Positions 8,777 through 18,677 of a stretch of DNA of 64,000 nucleotides are shown here, in pieces. Numbering within the stretch: the first letter of the stretch is position 1; the number at the start of each line of letters is the position of its first letter. Origin of the DNA: Jannaschia seohaensis (lineage in GTDB: Bacteria > Pseudomonadota > Alphaproteobacteria > Rhodobacterales > Rhodobacteraceae); contig NZ_UETC01000004.1 of NCBI RefSeq assembly GCF_900116765.1, positions 248,001 through 312,000 on the forward strand, read 5' to 3'. The position numbers were made by a program, and so were the translations under genes. The notes under the pieces were generated by a model. That model had not been told where the DNA came from and ran no database searches. It worked only from the letters and a program-made list of their open reading frames with translations.

Positions 8777-9764
8777 CGCCCCCGGCCTTCTGACGGGTGT
8801 CCGACCAGCTGAACTCCGGCCCGCACAGGGCGACAAACCGCAATGTCGTCTTGCCGATGCGGATCTGGTCACCATTGCTCAGTTCGGTGGTCGAGACCAG
8901 GGGTTTGCCGTTCAGCCGCACGAGGTTGGACTTGCCGCCATGTCCGATCAGAACCTGGTTCTCCTCCTCGTCATAGGCGATGGAGGCGTGGTTGTTGCGC
9001 GAGATGCTGTCGTCGCCGAAATCGAGCGTCACGGTCTGATCCTCGCCACGGCCCAGGGTCGAGAGCCCGGCGGCCAGCGCAAAGGAGGTGCCGAAGCCCG
9101 GCCCGTCGATGATCACCAGGAAACCGATCGGGCATTTGACCGCCTCGGCGGTTGCCGTGGTCTGTCCGGGCGCGAACAGGTCCGGCACGAGGTCTTCGGC
9201 GTGGAAGCCCAGCAGGCGCGTTCTGACACGCCGGTTCTGAGGCGGGGCGGGCGGCGCGGTCCGGGCCGTCTCCTGCGCCGGGATCTGCGGCGCCGCTGCC
9301 GGGGCGGCCGGGCTGTCGGCGGACGCGGCGGCGACGACGCGATCCGTCAGATCGGAAAGGGAGACCTCCGGCGGCGCCTCCGGTTCTGGCCGCACCGGCG
9401 GTTCGCTGGCGGGTTCCAGGTCCCAGATCTTGCTCTCCGGCGGGGTCATGAGCGGCCCGCCCGGCACATCCGAGGGGGGCTCCTCCTCCACGATCTCTTC
9501 CGCATTCCCGTCATCTGCCATGGTGTGGAGCGGCGATTCCGGCTCCCAGTGCTGGGGCTCCTCCAAAGGTGCCGGACGGCTTGGCGGCCGTTCATGGGCC
9601 GGCGGTCTCATCGCGTCGATCGGGTCGAGCAGGACGAGCGGCTTTTGGCCCGGCGCTTCGGCGGGGAGGTCGTCGCTGACAGGCGGCGCAGCCTCCTCCT
9701 GCGGCATCTCCGGCGTGATCAGGGAGGGCCGTCGGCGCGCGACGATGTTTCTGAAGGCAGACAT
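8769..9764 (-). CDS. FHA-domain protein
   Basis: A 331-residue protein with a long Pro/Glu-rich, probably disordered N-terminal region (about residues 1-200) and a C-terminal forkhead-associated domain (about 215-315). FHA hallmarks are LGRGEDQ, SISRNNHASI and LNGKPL followed by NGDQIRIG. FHA domains bind phosphothreonine, so it should read the neighbouring kinase's output; the disordered part may itself be phosphorylated. The start is 3 bp after the kinase stop. Confidence 0.9.
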   Translation of the reverse strand: MSAFRNIVARRRPSLITPEMPQEEAAPPVSDDLPAEAPGQKPLVLLDPIDAMRPPAHERPPSRPAPLEEPQHWEPESPLHTMADDGNAEEIVEEEPPSDVPGGPLMTPPESKIWDLEPASEPPVRPEPEAPPEVSLSDLTDRVVAAASADSPAAPAAAPQIPAQETARTAPPAPPQNRRVRTRLLGFHAEDLVPDLFAPGQTTATAEAVKCPIGFLVIIDGPGFGTSFALAAGLSTLGRGEDQTVTLDFGDDSISRNNHASIAYDEEENQVLIGHGGKSNLVRLNGKPLVSTTELSNGDQIRIGKTTLRFVALCGPEFSWSDTRQKAGGDV

Positions 9765-9767
9765 GGA

Positions 9768-11126
9768 TTAATCCTCCTGGGGTTGGAGCGCGGGTTTGGT
9801 TGAGACATCGCGGCGCAACGTCAGAAATCCGGCGACCCACTGGCCGAAGCGCGAAGGCGTCCGGGCCTTGCTCGCCGCCCTGCGCCCTTGGTGGTCGGGG
9901 CCGTGCCTGGCCTTGCCTTGCGCGTGCCGCCGCCTTGCATCGGCCTCTTCCGTCTCGCGGCGCAGGGCTTCGGCGGCTTCGATCTCGGCCCGGATCTCTT
10001 CGAGGTCTCTGGTGACCTTCGCCCAGTGTTCGCGTTCCTTGGCCCGTTGAATTTCGATCGGATCCGGCCGGGTGACTTCGATGGCGGCTTCGGGTTCGCG
10101 CCTGGATTGGCTGATGCAGACCGCCGTTTCGCGCACGAGTTCCGAGATCTGGCGCCGGAGATCCTGGCCCAACTCGCCCGCTGGCGCGGGCGTCGACGCT
10201 GGCGCGCCCGAGATGGCCTGGAGCCATTCCTCGGCGCTTTTCATCCGGTCTTTCGCAAAGAGATTCAGGCATTTGTCGATCGCGGCGAGAAACGCATCGT
10301 CATAGGACGGGATGCGCCCGGCGAGCGGCTGGTAGGGATCGGGATCGTTCTGCGCCACGGCGGCCAGGCGCACGGTGCTGTTGGGCGGCGGGCATCCCCG
10401 GATCAGATGGTGGAAGGTCGCCGCCAGCGCGTAGAGATCGCTCGATTTCCGCTGGGAGCTGCCGGCCAGATAGAATTCTTGCGGCGAGTAGCCGTCCTTG
10501 ACGGTGTGAATGCGCGACAGCATCCGGGTCGCCCGTGCCGCGTTCTGGCGCGCGGCGCCGAAATCGATGAGCACCGGCATCCCGTTTGGGGCGAGCAGGA
10601 TGTTGTCCGGCGAGATGTCGCGATGCAGGATCCCGTTCTCGTGGACATAGGCCAGGGCCTTCAGCAGCTGATCGAGCAGCCGCCGCACCTCGTCGGGGCC
10701 AAGCCGGTCCGGCGTCGTCTCCAGGACGTCGAAAAGGTCGGGGCCCTCGACGAAATCCATCGCCATATAGGCGGTGCCGTTCTCCTTGAAGATCTGATGC
10801 ACGCCGACGACGTTCGGGTGTGAGAGCTGCGCCAGCGCCCGTGCCTCGCGCTCGAACAATTCCACGACGCGGCCGAAATCGACTTCGTTCGACACCGAGC
10901 GCAGGCGCACCTTGCCCTGCCTGCGGCAACACATGGAGCCCGGAAAGCACTCCTTGATGACGACCTTCCGGCCCAGGCTGTCATGGGCGAGATAGGTGAC
11001 GCCGAACCCGCCCGAGTTGATGTAACGCAGAACAGTATACTGCCCCTGGCACATCTTGGTGCCCGGCTGCAGCTCGTCCGCCATCGGAGAGGCTGCATCC
11101 GTCGCCAGAGCAGGCTCCTGTTCCAT
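9768..11126 (-). CDS. Hanks-type Ser/Thr protein kinase
   Basis: A 452-residue soluble kinase, first gene of the operon. Glycine loop SGGFGVTY is at residues 38-45, the catalytic Lys at about 58 (VVIKE), HRDISPDN at 168-175 and DFG at 188-190. The ECFPGSMCCRR stretch after the Lys is typical of one alphaproteobacterial PknB-like subgroup. The C-terminal third is a long charged region (EAAEALRRETEEADARRRH) likely to form a coiled coil. There is no transmembrane helix or PASTA domain. The ATG at 11124-11126 has an AGGAGG about 10 nt upstream; the longer in-frame start would add 41 residues with no support. Confidence 0.9.
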   Translation of the reverse strand: MEQEPALATDAASPMADELQPGTKMCQGQYTVLRYINSGGFGVTYLAHDSLGRKVVIKECFPGSMCCRRQGKVRLRSVSNEVDFGRVVELFEREARALAQLSHPNVVGVHQIFKENGTAYMAMDFVEGPDLFDVLETTPDRLGPDEVRRLLDQLLKALAYVHENGILHRDISPDNILLAPNGMPVLIDFGAARQNAARATRMLSRIHTVKDGYSPQEFYLAGSSQRKSSDLYALAATFHHLIRGCPPPNSTVRLAAVAQNDPDPYQPLAGRIPSYDDAFLAAIDKCLNLFAKDRMKSAEEWLQAISGAPASTPAPAGELGQDLRRQISELVRETAVCISQSRREPEAAIEVTRPDPIEIQRAKEREHWAKVTRDLEEIRAEIEAAEALRRETEEADARRRHAQGKARHGPDHQGRRAASKARTPSRFGQWVAGFLTLRRDVSTKPALQPQED

Positions 11127-11943
11127 GATAGCGCGGCCTCCTGTTCTTTGGGGTCGGACAATAGCTCCCGGCGCAAGGGTCGCGGGTTCGCTGAAATATG
11201 GCGCGGATTCGGCCCGAAACCTGACACGCAGGAGTCCGAGTTTTGACAAGTAAGCGGGATGTTAGACTTCTGCATTCCGCTCAAATTCAGAGTATCGGGC
11301 CAATCGCGGGCGCATCGCCGTCATCTGTTTGGCGGCGACCTTGATCCTGGCGGAGTGACGGCGCGATCGGTGATTGCCAAACGTGGCCTCGCCGTCGCGA
11401 CCCGGACAGTCGCGGCGGCGAGAGGCCTCGTTGGACAAGGCAGCCGACGCGGTCACGGCATGAAACCAGACTGATGGCTCGGCGGCCTGGGGCCGCCGAT
11501 CCCGTCGATCGATGGCCGCCCCCGGATCGCGGGTATGGCGCGGGATCCATCCTGAGGCCAACAAGGAAACATCGGAGGCCCGAGCGGTCGAGATGACCGG
11601 GCGCGCCATCGGCGATCCCCGATGCTGCTCCGTCTGCGCCAAATTGCGCGCGCGCCCGATCACCACGTGTCGGACCTCCAGCGCCGCATCGCGGTCCCGA
11701 AGCGCTACACCGCGAAGGGCATGCCTGTCTCCGTGGCCCTCAGGTGACTGCCTCCGGGGAAGGGCAAACTGCGATCAGGCCCCGATGTGTGCAACACCGT
11801 CCGACAAGCCTTGAACACGGTCTGTGTGAGGACCACGCCGATCATTTCGGCGTCGCCGGAGACTCGCCCTTCGTTCAGTTCGGGCCTTCACGCGGGGGCG
11901 TTCACATCGCTATGCCACCCAGCCGCGCGCGCGAGCCTCCAGG
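11127..11943. other. Intergenic stretch without a supported gene
   Basis: About 800 bp between the kinase start and the RTX gene stop. Short open frames occur on both strands but none has a family-like sequence, a good ribosome binding site or consistent codon use. The part next to 11126 should hold the promoter of the kinase/GTPase operon; I see no convincing -35/-10 pair. The rest could be a decayed gene that I do not recognise. Confidence 0.5.
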
Positions 11944-14900
11944 TCAGAACAGCATGACGTCGTCCAAGCCGAGAGCCGGGCGGCCCTCGAAGGTCGCGAT
12001 GATCTGTAGGCCCTCCGGTCCGTCCGGCCCGTCGATATCGACCGACAATTCCTTCGTGCGGAGCCGGAACGCGGCCAGCCCGTTATCCAGCAAGTCCAGA
12101 ACCTCGGCCCTGTCGAGTGGCCTTAAATTGATCCGGCTGTTCCCCAACCCGAAGAATTGATCGTCGAGCAGCAATTTGTCGGAGGCGTCGAAATCCGTGA
12201 TCGTGCCATTCGGCGCGACAGCGGTCCCCTGGAACGCGAAGTAATCACGGCCGGCGCCGCCCGTCATGGTGTCGTTGCCGCCACCGGAGATCAGGATGTT
12301 ATCGGCCTCGTTGCCGATCATTTCGGTCGCGCGCGCGTCGCCAAAGATCCAGGAGTTTCCGCCGCCTTCTGCGGCTTCGACACGCTCCACGCCGGTGCCC
12401 TCGACCCGGAACTTGACCCGCTGCTCAAGGATAACACTGTCGAAGCCCTCGGTGTCGCGGACCCTGTCGCGCTGGTCGTCGACGATATAGGTGTCGTCGC
12501 CCCCTCCGCCTTCCATCGTGTCGGCGCCCGAGCCGCCATTCAGGGTATCGGCGCCGGGGCTGCCTTGGAGCGTGTCGTTGCCGGCGGTGCCCTCGAGCAC
12601 GTCATCGCCCGCGACGATGATGCCTGTCGGATCGCTCACCACCCGCTCCGGCGTGCCGAACCCATCGGTATAGGAGACCTGGACCGACAGCTCCGTCCCC
12701 ACATCCTCTGCGGCCAACTCGTAGCTCTGGCCATTGGCGCCGGTGATCTCGGCCCCATTGCGCAGCCATTGGAAGGCGAAGGCGCCAAGCCCGTCCGCAT
12801 CGGTGAGCGCGTCGGTGCGCGCGACGAGGGTTTCGCGCTGCTCAATCAGGCCATCGATCGTCGGCGCACCTTCCGGCAGGTCATTGATGTTCGCGATGGC
12901 GGCCGTCTCACCGCTGACGACAGACTCGTCCGTGCCGAACCCGTCCACATAGCCGACCCGCAAGGTGATCGCCGCCCCGACATCTGCCTGCTCAAGCAAG
13001 TAGGTCTCGGCGGTCGCATCCGCGATCTCGACGCCGTTCCGGAGCCATTGGTAGCTGAACGCCCCAAGTCCGTCTTCGTCCGCGATACCGGTCGTGACCG
13101 CCGTAAGCGTTTCGCCCTGCCGCGCCGTCCCGAGGACGGAGGGACTGCCTTGAGGCGCGTCGTTGACATTCGTGACGGGCGCCCCGGCGGTGCTGACGCT
13201 GACGCCGTTCCCTCCGAACCGGTCCGACACCGTGGCGCGCAGGACGATCTCGGCGCCGACATCCTCCTGCGTCAGCAGATAGGTCTCGCCGGTGGCTTGA
13301 TCGATCTCAACACCATCGCGCAGCCAGCGATAGCGGACGGACGCGATCCCATCCTCGTCGCTCAGGCCGGAGATATCCGCCGAGAGCGCCGCCCCCTCCT
13401 GGAGGTCGCCGGTAACGGCGACACTCCCCTCCAGGGCGTCGTCCACATTCTGGACTCGGGTGAGGACGGTTCTCTGTACCTCCTCCTCCGTGCGGAAGAG
13501 GTCCGTGTAGCGGTACACGACCGAAATCTGAGTTCCGACATCTTCCTGGCCCAGCTGATAGGTGGCAGCGGTCGCGCCGGCGATTTCGACGTCATCGCGA
13601 AGCCACTGATAGGTTCCCGTCACCGAGAAACCGTCGGTATCGGTGATGCCGCCGAGATCGACGCGCAGCGTGGCGTCTTCGATCATATCGCCGGACACAG
13701 CGAGGCTGCCGGTCGGCGTGTAGTTCCGCGCCGTGTTCTCGAGCGTCAACGAGCTGCCATCGTGGAAGGTGGCAACGCGGCTGGTGTCTTGCTGAGTGAC
13801 CGTGATCTGCGCCAGTTCGGCGGCGGTGAAGGCGTTGAAATCCAACTTGTCGCGGCTGCGCTGATAATCGGTGATGACGTCGCTTCCGAAATCCGGCGCG
13901 AACACGAAGACATTGCCCTCCGAAAAGCTCGTTCCGCCCGTGAGCACATCGTCGCCAGGGCCAGCGATGAGCGTGTCGGTCCGCGAGCCTCCGATTAGCG
14001 TGTCGTTGCCGAGCCCGCCGTCGAGGTAGTCATCGCCTGAATTGCCTTCGATCGTGTCGTTGCGCGTCGTGCCGATGATACGGTCGTCGCCGTTTCCGCC
14101 CAGGATCGAGTCGGCGTTCACGTAGCCGGTGATGCCGCTCAGGTCGAAATCGCCGCCGGTCGATGTGGCGCGCAGGGGGCCTTGCGACAGGTCCAGCCGT
14201 TCGACCGAGGCCGCGGCGTCCAGACGCAGGTAGTCAAGACCGCCCGGGATCGCGAGATAGGTGTCCGTCCCCTCTCCGCCGAGGATCGTGTCCTCGCCGC
14301 CATTGCCGCTGATCGTGTCGTCGCCGCCTCCGCCCTCGAGCCGGTTGGCCTCCAAGTCTCCGATCAGCCGGTCGCCCTCGGCGCTGCCGACGAGGTTCTC
14401 GAAGCCGAGCAACGCCTCGCGATAGGGCGTCTCGAACGTGGCCACATAGCTGTCGGCCAGCGAGAGAATATGCGCGCCGGATCCCGCCACCGAGAACGTA
14501 TCGTTGCCCGCCCCGCCGTCGAACCGGTCGATGCCGGCCGATTGCACGACGAGGTCGTCGCCGCCAAGCGCCGCGATACTGTCGTCGCCGGCCGTGCCGA
14601 GGATAGTGTCGGCGTACGCGCTGCTGGCGGGGGTTGCGTCGTAGGCCGCCGCGTTCTGATAGCTCACCCACTCTTCCTCGGCGCCGCTCCCATCCCAGAA
14701 GGCGATGACGCCATCCTGGGTCGCGGCGACTACGGGCCGCAGGTTGTTGCCGACGGTGTCGTCGAGCGCGTTGCTCATGTTGGCTGGCGTCCCGAGCGTG
14801 CCGTCCTGGGCGATCGGGATCATCATCGCGTGGGCGCCGAAGACGGCGCCGTCGGGGTTGTTGGGGTCATTCACTTCGAGCGCGAGGTAGGCGCCGCCGC

Positions 14901-16260
14901 CGGGCGCCTCGGTCAGCGAGATGTCCCCATTCGACACGCTGTATTGTCCTGGCAGCGGGTTTGCCGCGGTCACGGCCCCGTCGACATAGGTCGCCAGCAC
15001 CGTCTCGCGTGTCGTGGTCAGGAAGGCGGCGGCGAAATTTCCGTTGCCAAGCGCGGCATAGTCAGCCGTCATGATGCCAACGCCCGGCTCGAAGCGGAAA
15101 AGCTCGGTATCGTTCTCCGTGCCGGTATAGGTGATCGCGCCCGTCGCTTCATCGACCGTATGATTGCGCGCGATGAGACGGTTGATCACGTCGTTGTTGC
15201 GGTCACGCAGCGTCGTGTCGAGATAGATCGAGGTATAGCCGTCCGGCAGGGCAACGGCGCCAGGGAAGAACCCGCCCAACCCGGACAGCTCGAAAGACGC
15301 GCTGTCGCGCCTTGTGCCGTCGAGGTCGACGACGGTCTCGACGAGGTGGCGTGTCGGGCTCTCCCAGGAAACTAAGAGCCGGCCGTCTTCCATCGTCGTG
15401 GCGGAAAAGCCGACCGGGGTCGTGACCGGGCCGCCCGGTGGGTCTTCGTGGACCACCAGCGCCTCGCCGCGTTCCGTGCCGTCGGCATTGAAGAGCTGGA
15501 CCTTGAGCTGCGTGAGATATTGGCTGCGGTCTCCCTGGACCGTGGTGCTCTGCTCCAGAAATGTGATCGCGAAGCCGCCGTCCACGAGCGCGGTCACCTG
15601 TCGACCGTTCGTGAGCTGCTGCTCGTAGGGATTGAAAAGTTCGCGCGTGCCAAGCCCGAACAGGTCGGAATTCAGAACGATGTCACCATCGCCGTCGATG
15701 ATGCGAAACCCCAGTTTCCCAAAGTCGGCACCGGGTTCACCGACCTGGAAAACCTTGACGACGTTTCCGTCCGACAGGCTCGCTACGGTCCGGCCCAGCA
15801 GGTTGCCGGGGCTAAGGCTTGTGATGTGCTGGACCTCGAAAGACTGCACATCGGTCTCGGCATGCCAGTCGAGAGCGCCGACGCTCAGCGTCGTGTCTGT
15901 CCCATCGGGCGCGCGCAGCGTCTCGACATCGCGCAGGAGTGTGCGACCGTTATTCTTGAGCCCGCCCAGTTGGAAGGTGCTCAGGTGCGTGAGGACGTGG
16001 GTGTAAGCGCCATACAGGATTGGATCGACTTCGTGGATCGCGAAATCCGGGACGGTGTCCTCGGGATCCGCGCCCTCGGGAATGACCACCTCGAATGTGT
16101 CGCTGCCGGCTCCGCCATCGATGCGCGCGATCCAGTCACGATTTCCGGTTCCGCTCTGGAGGATGAAGTCGTCGCCGCCAAGGGCCTGCAAGGTATCTTC
16201 GGTCCCGGCCGAGGAGAGGACGTCCGATTGCGGGGTGCCAAAGATCCTTTGGTTCGCCAT
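11944..16260 (-). CDS. Large RTX calcium-binding protein with Ig-like repeats
   Basis: A 1438-residue, acidic, Cys-poor protein, probably secreted by a type I system. It opens with a glycine-rich RTX-like stretch, then a beta-rich region (to about residue 540). RTX nonapeptides follow (GGNGDDRII, GNSGDDYLDGGLGNDTL, AGPGDDVLTGG, around 710-790). Four tandem repeats of about 93 residues span roughly 848-1220, each with an E/TDxDG-W-L-R-[ND]-x-V/AEI core. A second RTX block (GSGADTMEGGGGDDTYIVD) leads into the C-terminal 200 residues, which should hold the secretion signal. No signal peptide and no ABC/HlyD genes are nearby. A role as adhesin or surface layer protein is plausible but unproven. 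Confidence 0.88.
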   Translation of the reverse strand: MANQRIFGTPQSDVLSSAGTEDTLQALGGDDFILQSGTGNRDWIARIDGGAGSDTFEVVIPEGADPEDTVPDFAIHEVDPILYGAYTHVLTHLSTFQLGGLKNNGRTLLRDVETLRAPDGTDTTLSVGALDWHAETDVQSFEVQHITSLSPGNLLGRTVASLSDGNVVKVFQVGEPGADFGKLGFRIIDGDGDIVLNSDLFGLGTRELFNPYEQQLTNGRQVTALVDGGFAITFLEQSTTVQGDRSQYLTQLKVQLFNADGTERGEALVVHEDPPGGPVTTPVGFSATTMEDGRLLVSWESPTRHLVETVVDLDGTRRDSASFELSGLGGFFPGAVALPDGYTSIYLDTTLRDRNNDVINRLIARNHTVDEATGAITYTGTENDTELFRFEPGVGIMTADYAALGNGNFAAAFLTTTRETVLATYVDGAVTAANPLPGQYSVSNGDISLTEAPGGGAYLALEVNDPNNPDGAVFGAHAMMIPIAQDGTLGTPANMSNALDDTVGNNLRPVVAATQDGVIAFWDGSGAEEEWVSYQNAAAYDATPASSAYADTILGTAGDDSIAALGGDDLVVQSAGIDRFDGGAGNDTFSVAGSGAHILSLADSYVATFETPYREALLGFENLVGSAEGDRLIGDLEANRLEGGGGDDTISGNGGEDTILGGEGTDTYLAIPGGLDYLRLDAAASVERLDLSQGPLRATSTGGDFDLSGITGYVNADSILGGNGDDRIIGTTRNDTIEGNSGDDYLDGGLGNDTLIGGSRTDTLIAGPGDDVLTGGTSFSEGNVFVFAPDFGSDVITDYQRSRDKLDFNAFTAAELAQITVTQQDTSRVATFHDGSSLTLENTARNYTPTGSLAVSGDMIEDATLRVDLGGITDTDGFSVTGTYQWLRDDVEIAGATAATYQLGQEDVGTQISVVYRYTDLFRTEEEVQRTVLTRVQNVDDALEGSVAVTGDLQEGAALSADISGLSDEDGIASVRYRWLRDGVEIDQATGETYLLTQEDVGAEIVLRATVSDRFGGNGVSVSTAGAPVTNVNDAPQGSPSVLGTARQGETLTAVTTGIADEDGLGAFSYQWLRNGVEIADATAETYLLEQADVGAAITLRVGYVDGFGTDESVVSGETAAIANINDLPEGAPTIDGLIEQRETLVARTDALTDADGLGAFAFQWLRNGAEITGANGQSYELAAEDVGTELSVQVSYTDGFGTPERVVSDPTGIIVAGDDVLEGTAGNDTLQGSPGADTLNGGSGADTMEGGGGDDTYIVDDQRDRVRDTEGFDSVILEQRVKFRVEGTGVERVEAAEGGGNSWIFGDARATEMIGNEADNILISGGGNDTMTGGAGRDYFAFQGTAVAPNGTITDFDASDKLLLDDQFFGLGNSRINLRPLDRAEVLDLLDNGLAAFRLRTKELSVDIDGPDGPEGLQIIATFEGRPALGLDDVMLF

Positions 16261-16474
16261 AGTCTTAACCCGTCACACTGTGTTCTGTGGAGGTTTTGAA
16301 AAGCGCCGGGCAGATGTGCGCAACGCTGCGGCCACTGTTTGTATGATTTTGTTGCATATTCCTTACATCTGACCCCTCCAAAGACCTCCGCCGTCGCGCT
16401 GCCCGTAGTGACTGGCCTGCCTCGGAACAGGCCGCTTGGCGGAGCATCAAGGACCGACTGGAGGAGGTCTCGGC

Positions 16475-16735
16475 CGGGGGGCGCTGGCCCGCGCCTTCCG
16501 CTGGTAGGAGATGCTGGACTCGGGCGCGCAAGCCACCATCGCCGAACTGGCCGAGCGGGAAGGGACCGCGTCCTCTTCCATGACACGCATCCTGCGTCTC
16601 AGCCGGCCGGCACCCGGCATCGTCGAGGCAATCCTGGATGGGCGGCAGGGGCCGCAGGTGACGCTGGCGCGGGTGCTCGAGCCGTTTCCGACTGAATGGG
16701 GACTACAGCGGGAGAGCGTGACGCATAGGTCGTGA
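16475..16735 (+). pseudogene. Remnant of a recombinase-associated HTH-like protein
   Basis: The frame GALARAFRW-stop-EMLDSGAQATIAELAEREG, then a piece ending ILDGRQGPQVTLARVLEPFP, matches a small protein I recall next to serine recombinases and DUF2924 proteins in alphaproteobacterial mobile elements. A TAG at 16505-16507 stands where the family has a Gln codon, and the 5' part is out of frame, so it is dead. The naming is from memory of the family. It marks the start of the accessory region. Confidence 0.55.
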
Positions 16736-16815
16736 ACTGCCCATTGCTGACCTTGCTCGCTGACGGAGTGAAGGGCTGGGAAAGGCCCGGTGAAGCCGAT
16801 GTTTGGAGCTGCAAT

Positions 16816-18540
16816 CTACTGAAAATCGGCCAGTGACGAGGCCTTGCGCACGCCTGAGGCGAGCATGTTGATCAGGGCCGGATCAAGAAAGCGCCGCTCG
16901 AGATCGCCCGTCAATGCTTCGGGGTAGTCGGGACGCAAATTTTCTAGTTTCCCAAGGGCTTCGCTTGCACCGGTTGCATTGCCAAGGTGGCCATGGGCGG
17001 CTGCGAGAAGGACATAGGACATGTAGAAGCCGGGCATCTCTCCGAGCCGGGCTTCCTCCACGGCGCGGTCGAAGTCCCTTTCAAGGATCGCGGCCATGGC
17101 TGTGGAATGGTGCCAGACGGGCGGATGGACCGGAGACATGTCCCTTGCCTCGGCAATCAGACGCTGGCCCTCCTCCCACTCGCCGGACATCGACAGGAGA
17201 TGTCCAAAATAGGCGCGTGCATCGGGATCGTTGGGGTTGAGTTCCAGCGCCCGACGGGCCGTCTCCCGGAAGGCGGCGGTATCGCGCCGGAAGTATTGCG
17301 TCGCGGCGAGGACGCTGTGGGCCGACGCGCTGTCAGGTGCGATCTCCACGGCGCGATTGGCCGCTTCGAAGGCGCGGGACAGGGGCGGGCCCGGCGCGGC
17401 TCCCTCTCGGAATCCGTTGCGCCGCTCGTCGAGATAGATCTGCGCCAGGCTGCTCCAGACTTCGGCGTAATCGGGCGACACCCGCGTCGCGTCTTCAAGG
17501 CAGTCGCGGACGGCAGCGTGCTCCTGCGGGTCACGGAACTGCAGGTATGAGTAGAACCTGAGGACACACATGTAGCTCGCCCTGTCCGGCGCATTCTCGC
17601 CGCCGCTGTCGGAGGCTATGAGCCTCGGGATGACGCCGTCGCGCGTGGCGAGCGCGCGAGATATGGCGTTTGCCGCGTCGACTCGTACCGTCGATAATCC
17701 CTGCTCGGTGTCGGGCAGCGAGTGTTCGTCAACCCAGACGACCTGGCCGTCCGGTACCGTCAGCAACTCGAGCGTCAGCCGGGATCCGTCGACACTGTCG
17801 TGAAGGGCGCCGGAGAGCTGATAATCTGCGAGCAGTCTTTGCCCGAGCGGGATCGCCGTTTCCCCAGGCTTGTTCGCCACGGCGGTGGCCGCGCGAGACA
17901 CCACGACCAGATTGTCGAACCGCGCCAGGCGATTCACGATGTCGGCTGTCAGCCCGGTGGCGATGTAGTCCGGACTGCCCGACAGGTTTTCGATTGGCGC
18001 AACGGCCACAAGCGGGCGCTCGAATGCCGGGCTGTCCGACGAACGCGTCGACCACAGCGTGCCGGTCGCGAGGGCCAGGAACCCGACGGCACCCCCGACG
18101 ACGACCCGTCGTGAGGACCACCACGAAGAGTTGACCCGATCCAAGGGGTTTTCCTGCCCCTGGGCCGGTTTCGGCGGCACCGTTTCAACGGCCTTGAATG
18201 TTGCGAAATATGCGCCCTTGGGGATCTCGATGGTAACGCGTTCTGTCGCGCCCTCGGTCTCGAAATAGTGCTTCAGGCGCGCCCGTAGGCGACCGACTTC
18301 CACGCGAACGCGCGAGATGTCCGATGTCTCGTCGACGTCGATCCCGAACACGTCGGCGGCAATGTTCTTGCCGAGCAACTGGTCGCCTCGTCCTTCGATC
18401 GTTTCGGAGACGATGTGGCGCAACAGAAGGCGAAGGCGCTCTGATCGGGAAAATGTGTCGCTTCTCAGTACGCGCGCGAGGGCCTCCCTCAATTCGGCTT
18501 CCTGCACGGGCTTTGCGGCGACGGGGCGATCATTCTTCAT
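16816..18540 (-). CDS. Membrane-anchored TolB-like/TPR regulator
   Basis: A 574-residue protein with an N-terminal cytoplasmic domain (about residues 15-115, core SRVRVEVGRLRARLKHYF then IEIPKGAYFATF) found in a family often annotated as adenylate cyclase-like or winged-helix regulators. One transmembrane helix follows at about 145-163. A TolB-N-like segment (ERPLVAVAPIENLSG) and TPR repeats in the C-terminal half complete it. This layout suggests a CadC-like sensor regulator with a periplasmic TPR part. The ATG at 18538-18540 is chosen over an in-frame TTG three codons upstream. It is divergent from the SulP gene across a 137-bp gap, so the two may be co-regulated. Confidence 0.8.
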   Translation of the reverse strand: MKNDRPVAAKPVQEAELREALARVLRSDTFSRSERLRLLLRHIVSETIEGRGDQLLGKNIAADVFGIDVDETSDISRVRVEVGRLRARLKHYFETEGATERVTIEIPKGAYFATFKAVETVPPKPAQGQENPLDRVNSSWWSSRRVVVGGAVGFLALATGTLWSTRSSDSPAFERPLVAVAPIENLSGSPDYIATGLTADIVNRLARFDNLVVVSRAATAVANKPGETAIPLGQRLLADYQLSGALHDSVDGSRLTLELLTVPDGQVVWVDEHSLPDTEQGLSTVRVDAANAISRALATRDGVIPRLIASDSGGENAPDRASYMCVLRFYSYLQFRDPQEHAAVRDCLEDATRVSPDYAEVWSSLAQIYLDERRNGFREGAAPGPPLSRAFEAANRAVEIAPDSASAHSVLAATQYFRRDTAAFRETARRALELNPNDPDARAYFGHLLSMSGEWEEGQRLIAEARDMSPVHPPVWHHSTAMAAILERDFDRAVEEARLGEMPGFYMSYVLLAAAHGHLGNATGASEALGKLENLRPDYPEALTGDLERRFLDPALINMLASGVRKASSLADFQ

Positions 18541-18677
18541 GGATAACAATGATCCCGTTGGTTTCCGCTACGGTATCTTACGAATGGCAACCTTCCGCGT
18601 CGAGACTGATCTGCCACTCTGGCGCGTATGCTGCATTGTCGCTCTCACACATCCCGGCCGAACGGCGGCAGAAAGCG

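Noticed and set aside
7868-11126. Kinase, FHA and PP2C trio as part of a type VI secretion locus
   Set aside because: No T6SS structural gene is nearby and the operon continues into GTPases.
12600-13720. Tandem repeats considered as a CRISPR array
   Set aside because: They are in-frame coding repeats of about 280 bp with protein-level conservation and no spacer pattern.
12157-13998. A 613-codon plus-strand frame
   Set aside because: It is antisense to the RTX protein's repeats, and its own apparent repeats only mirror them.
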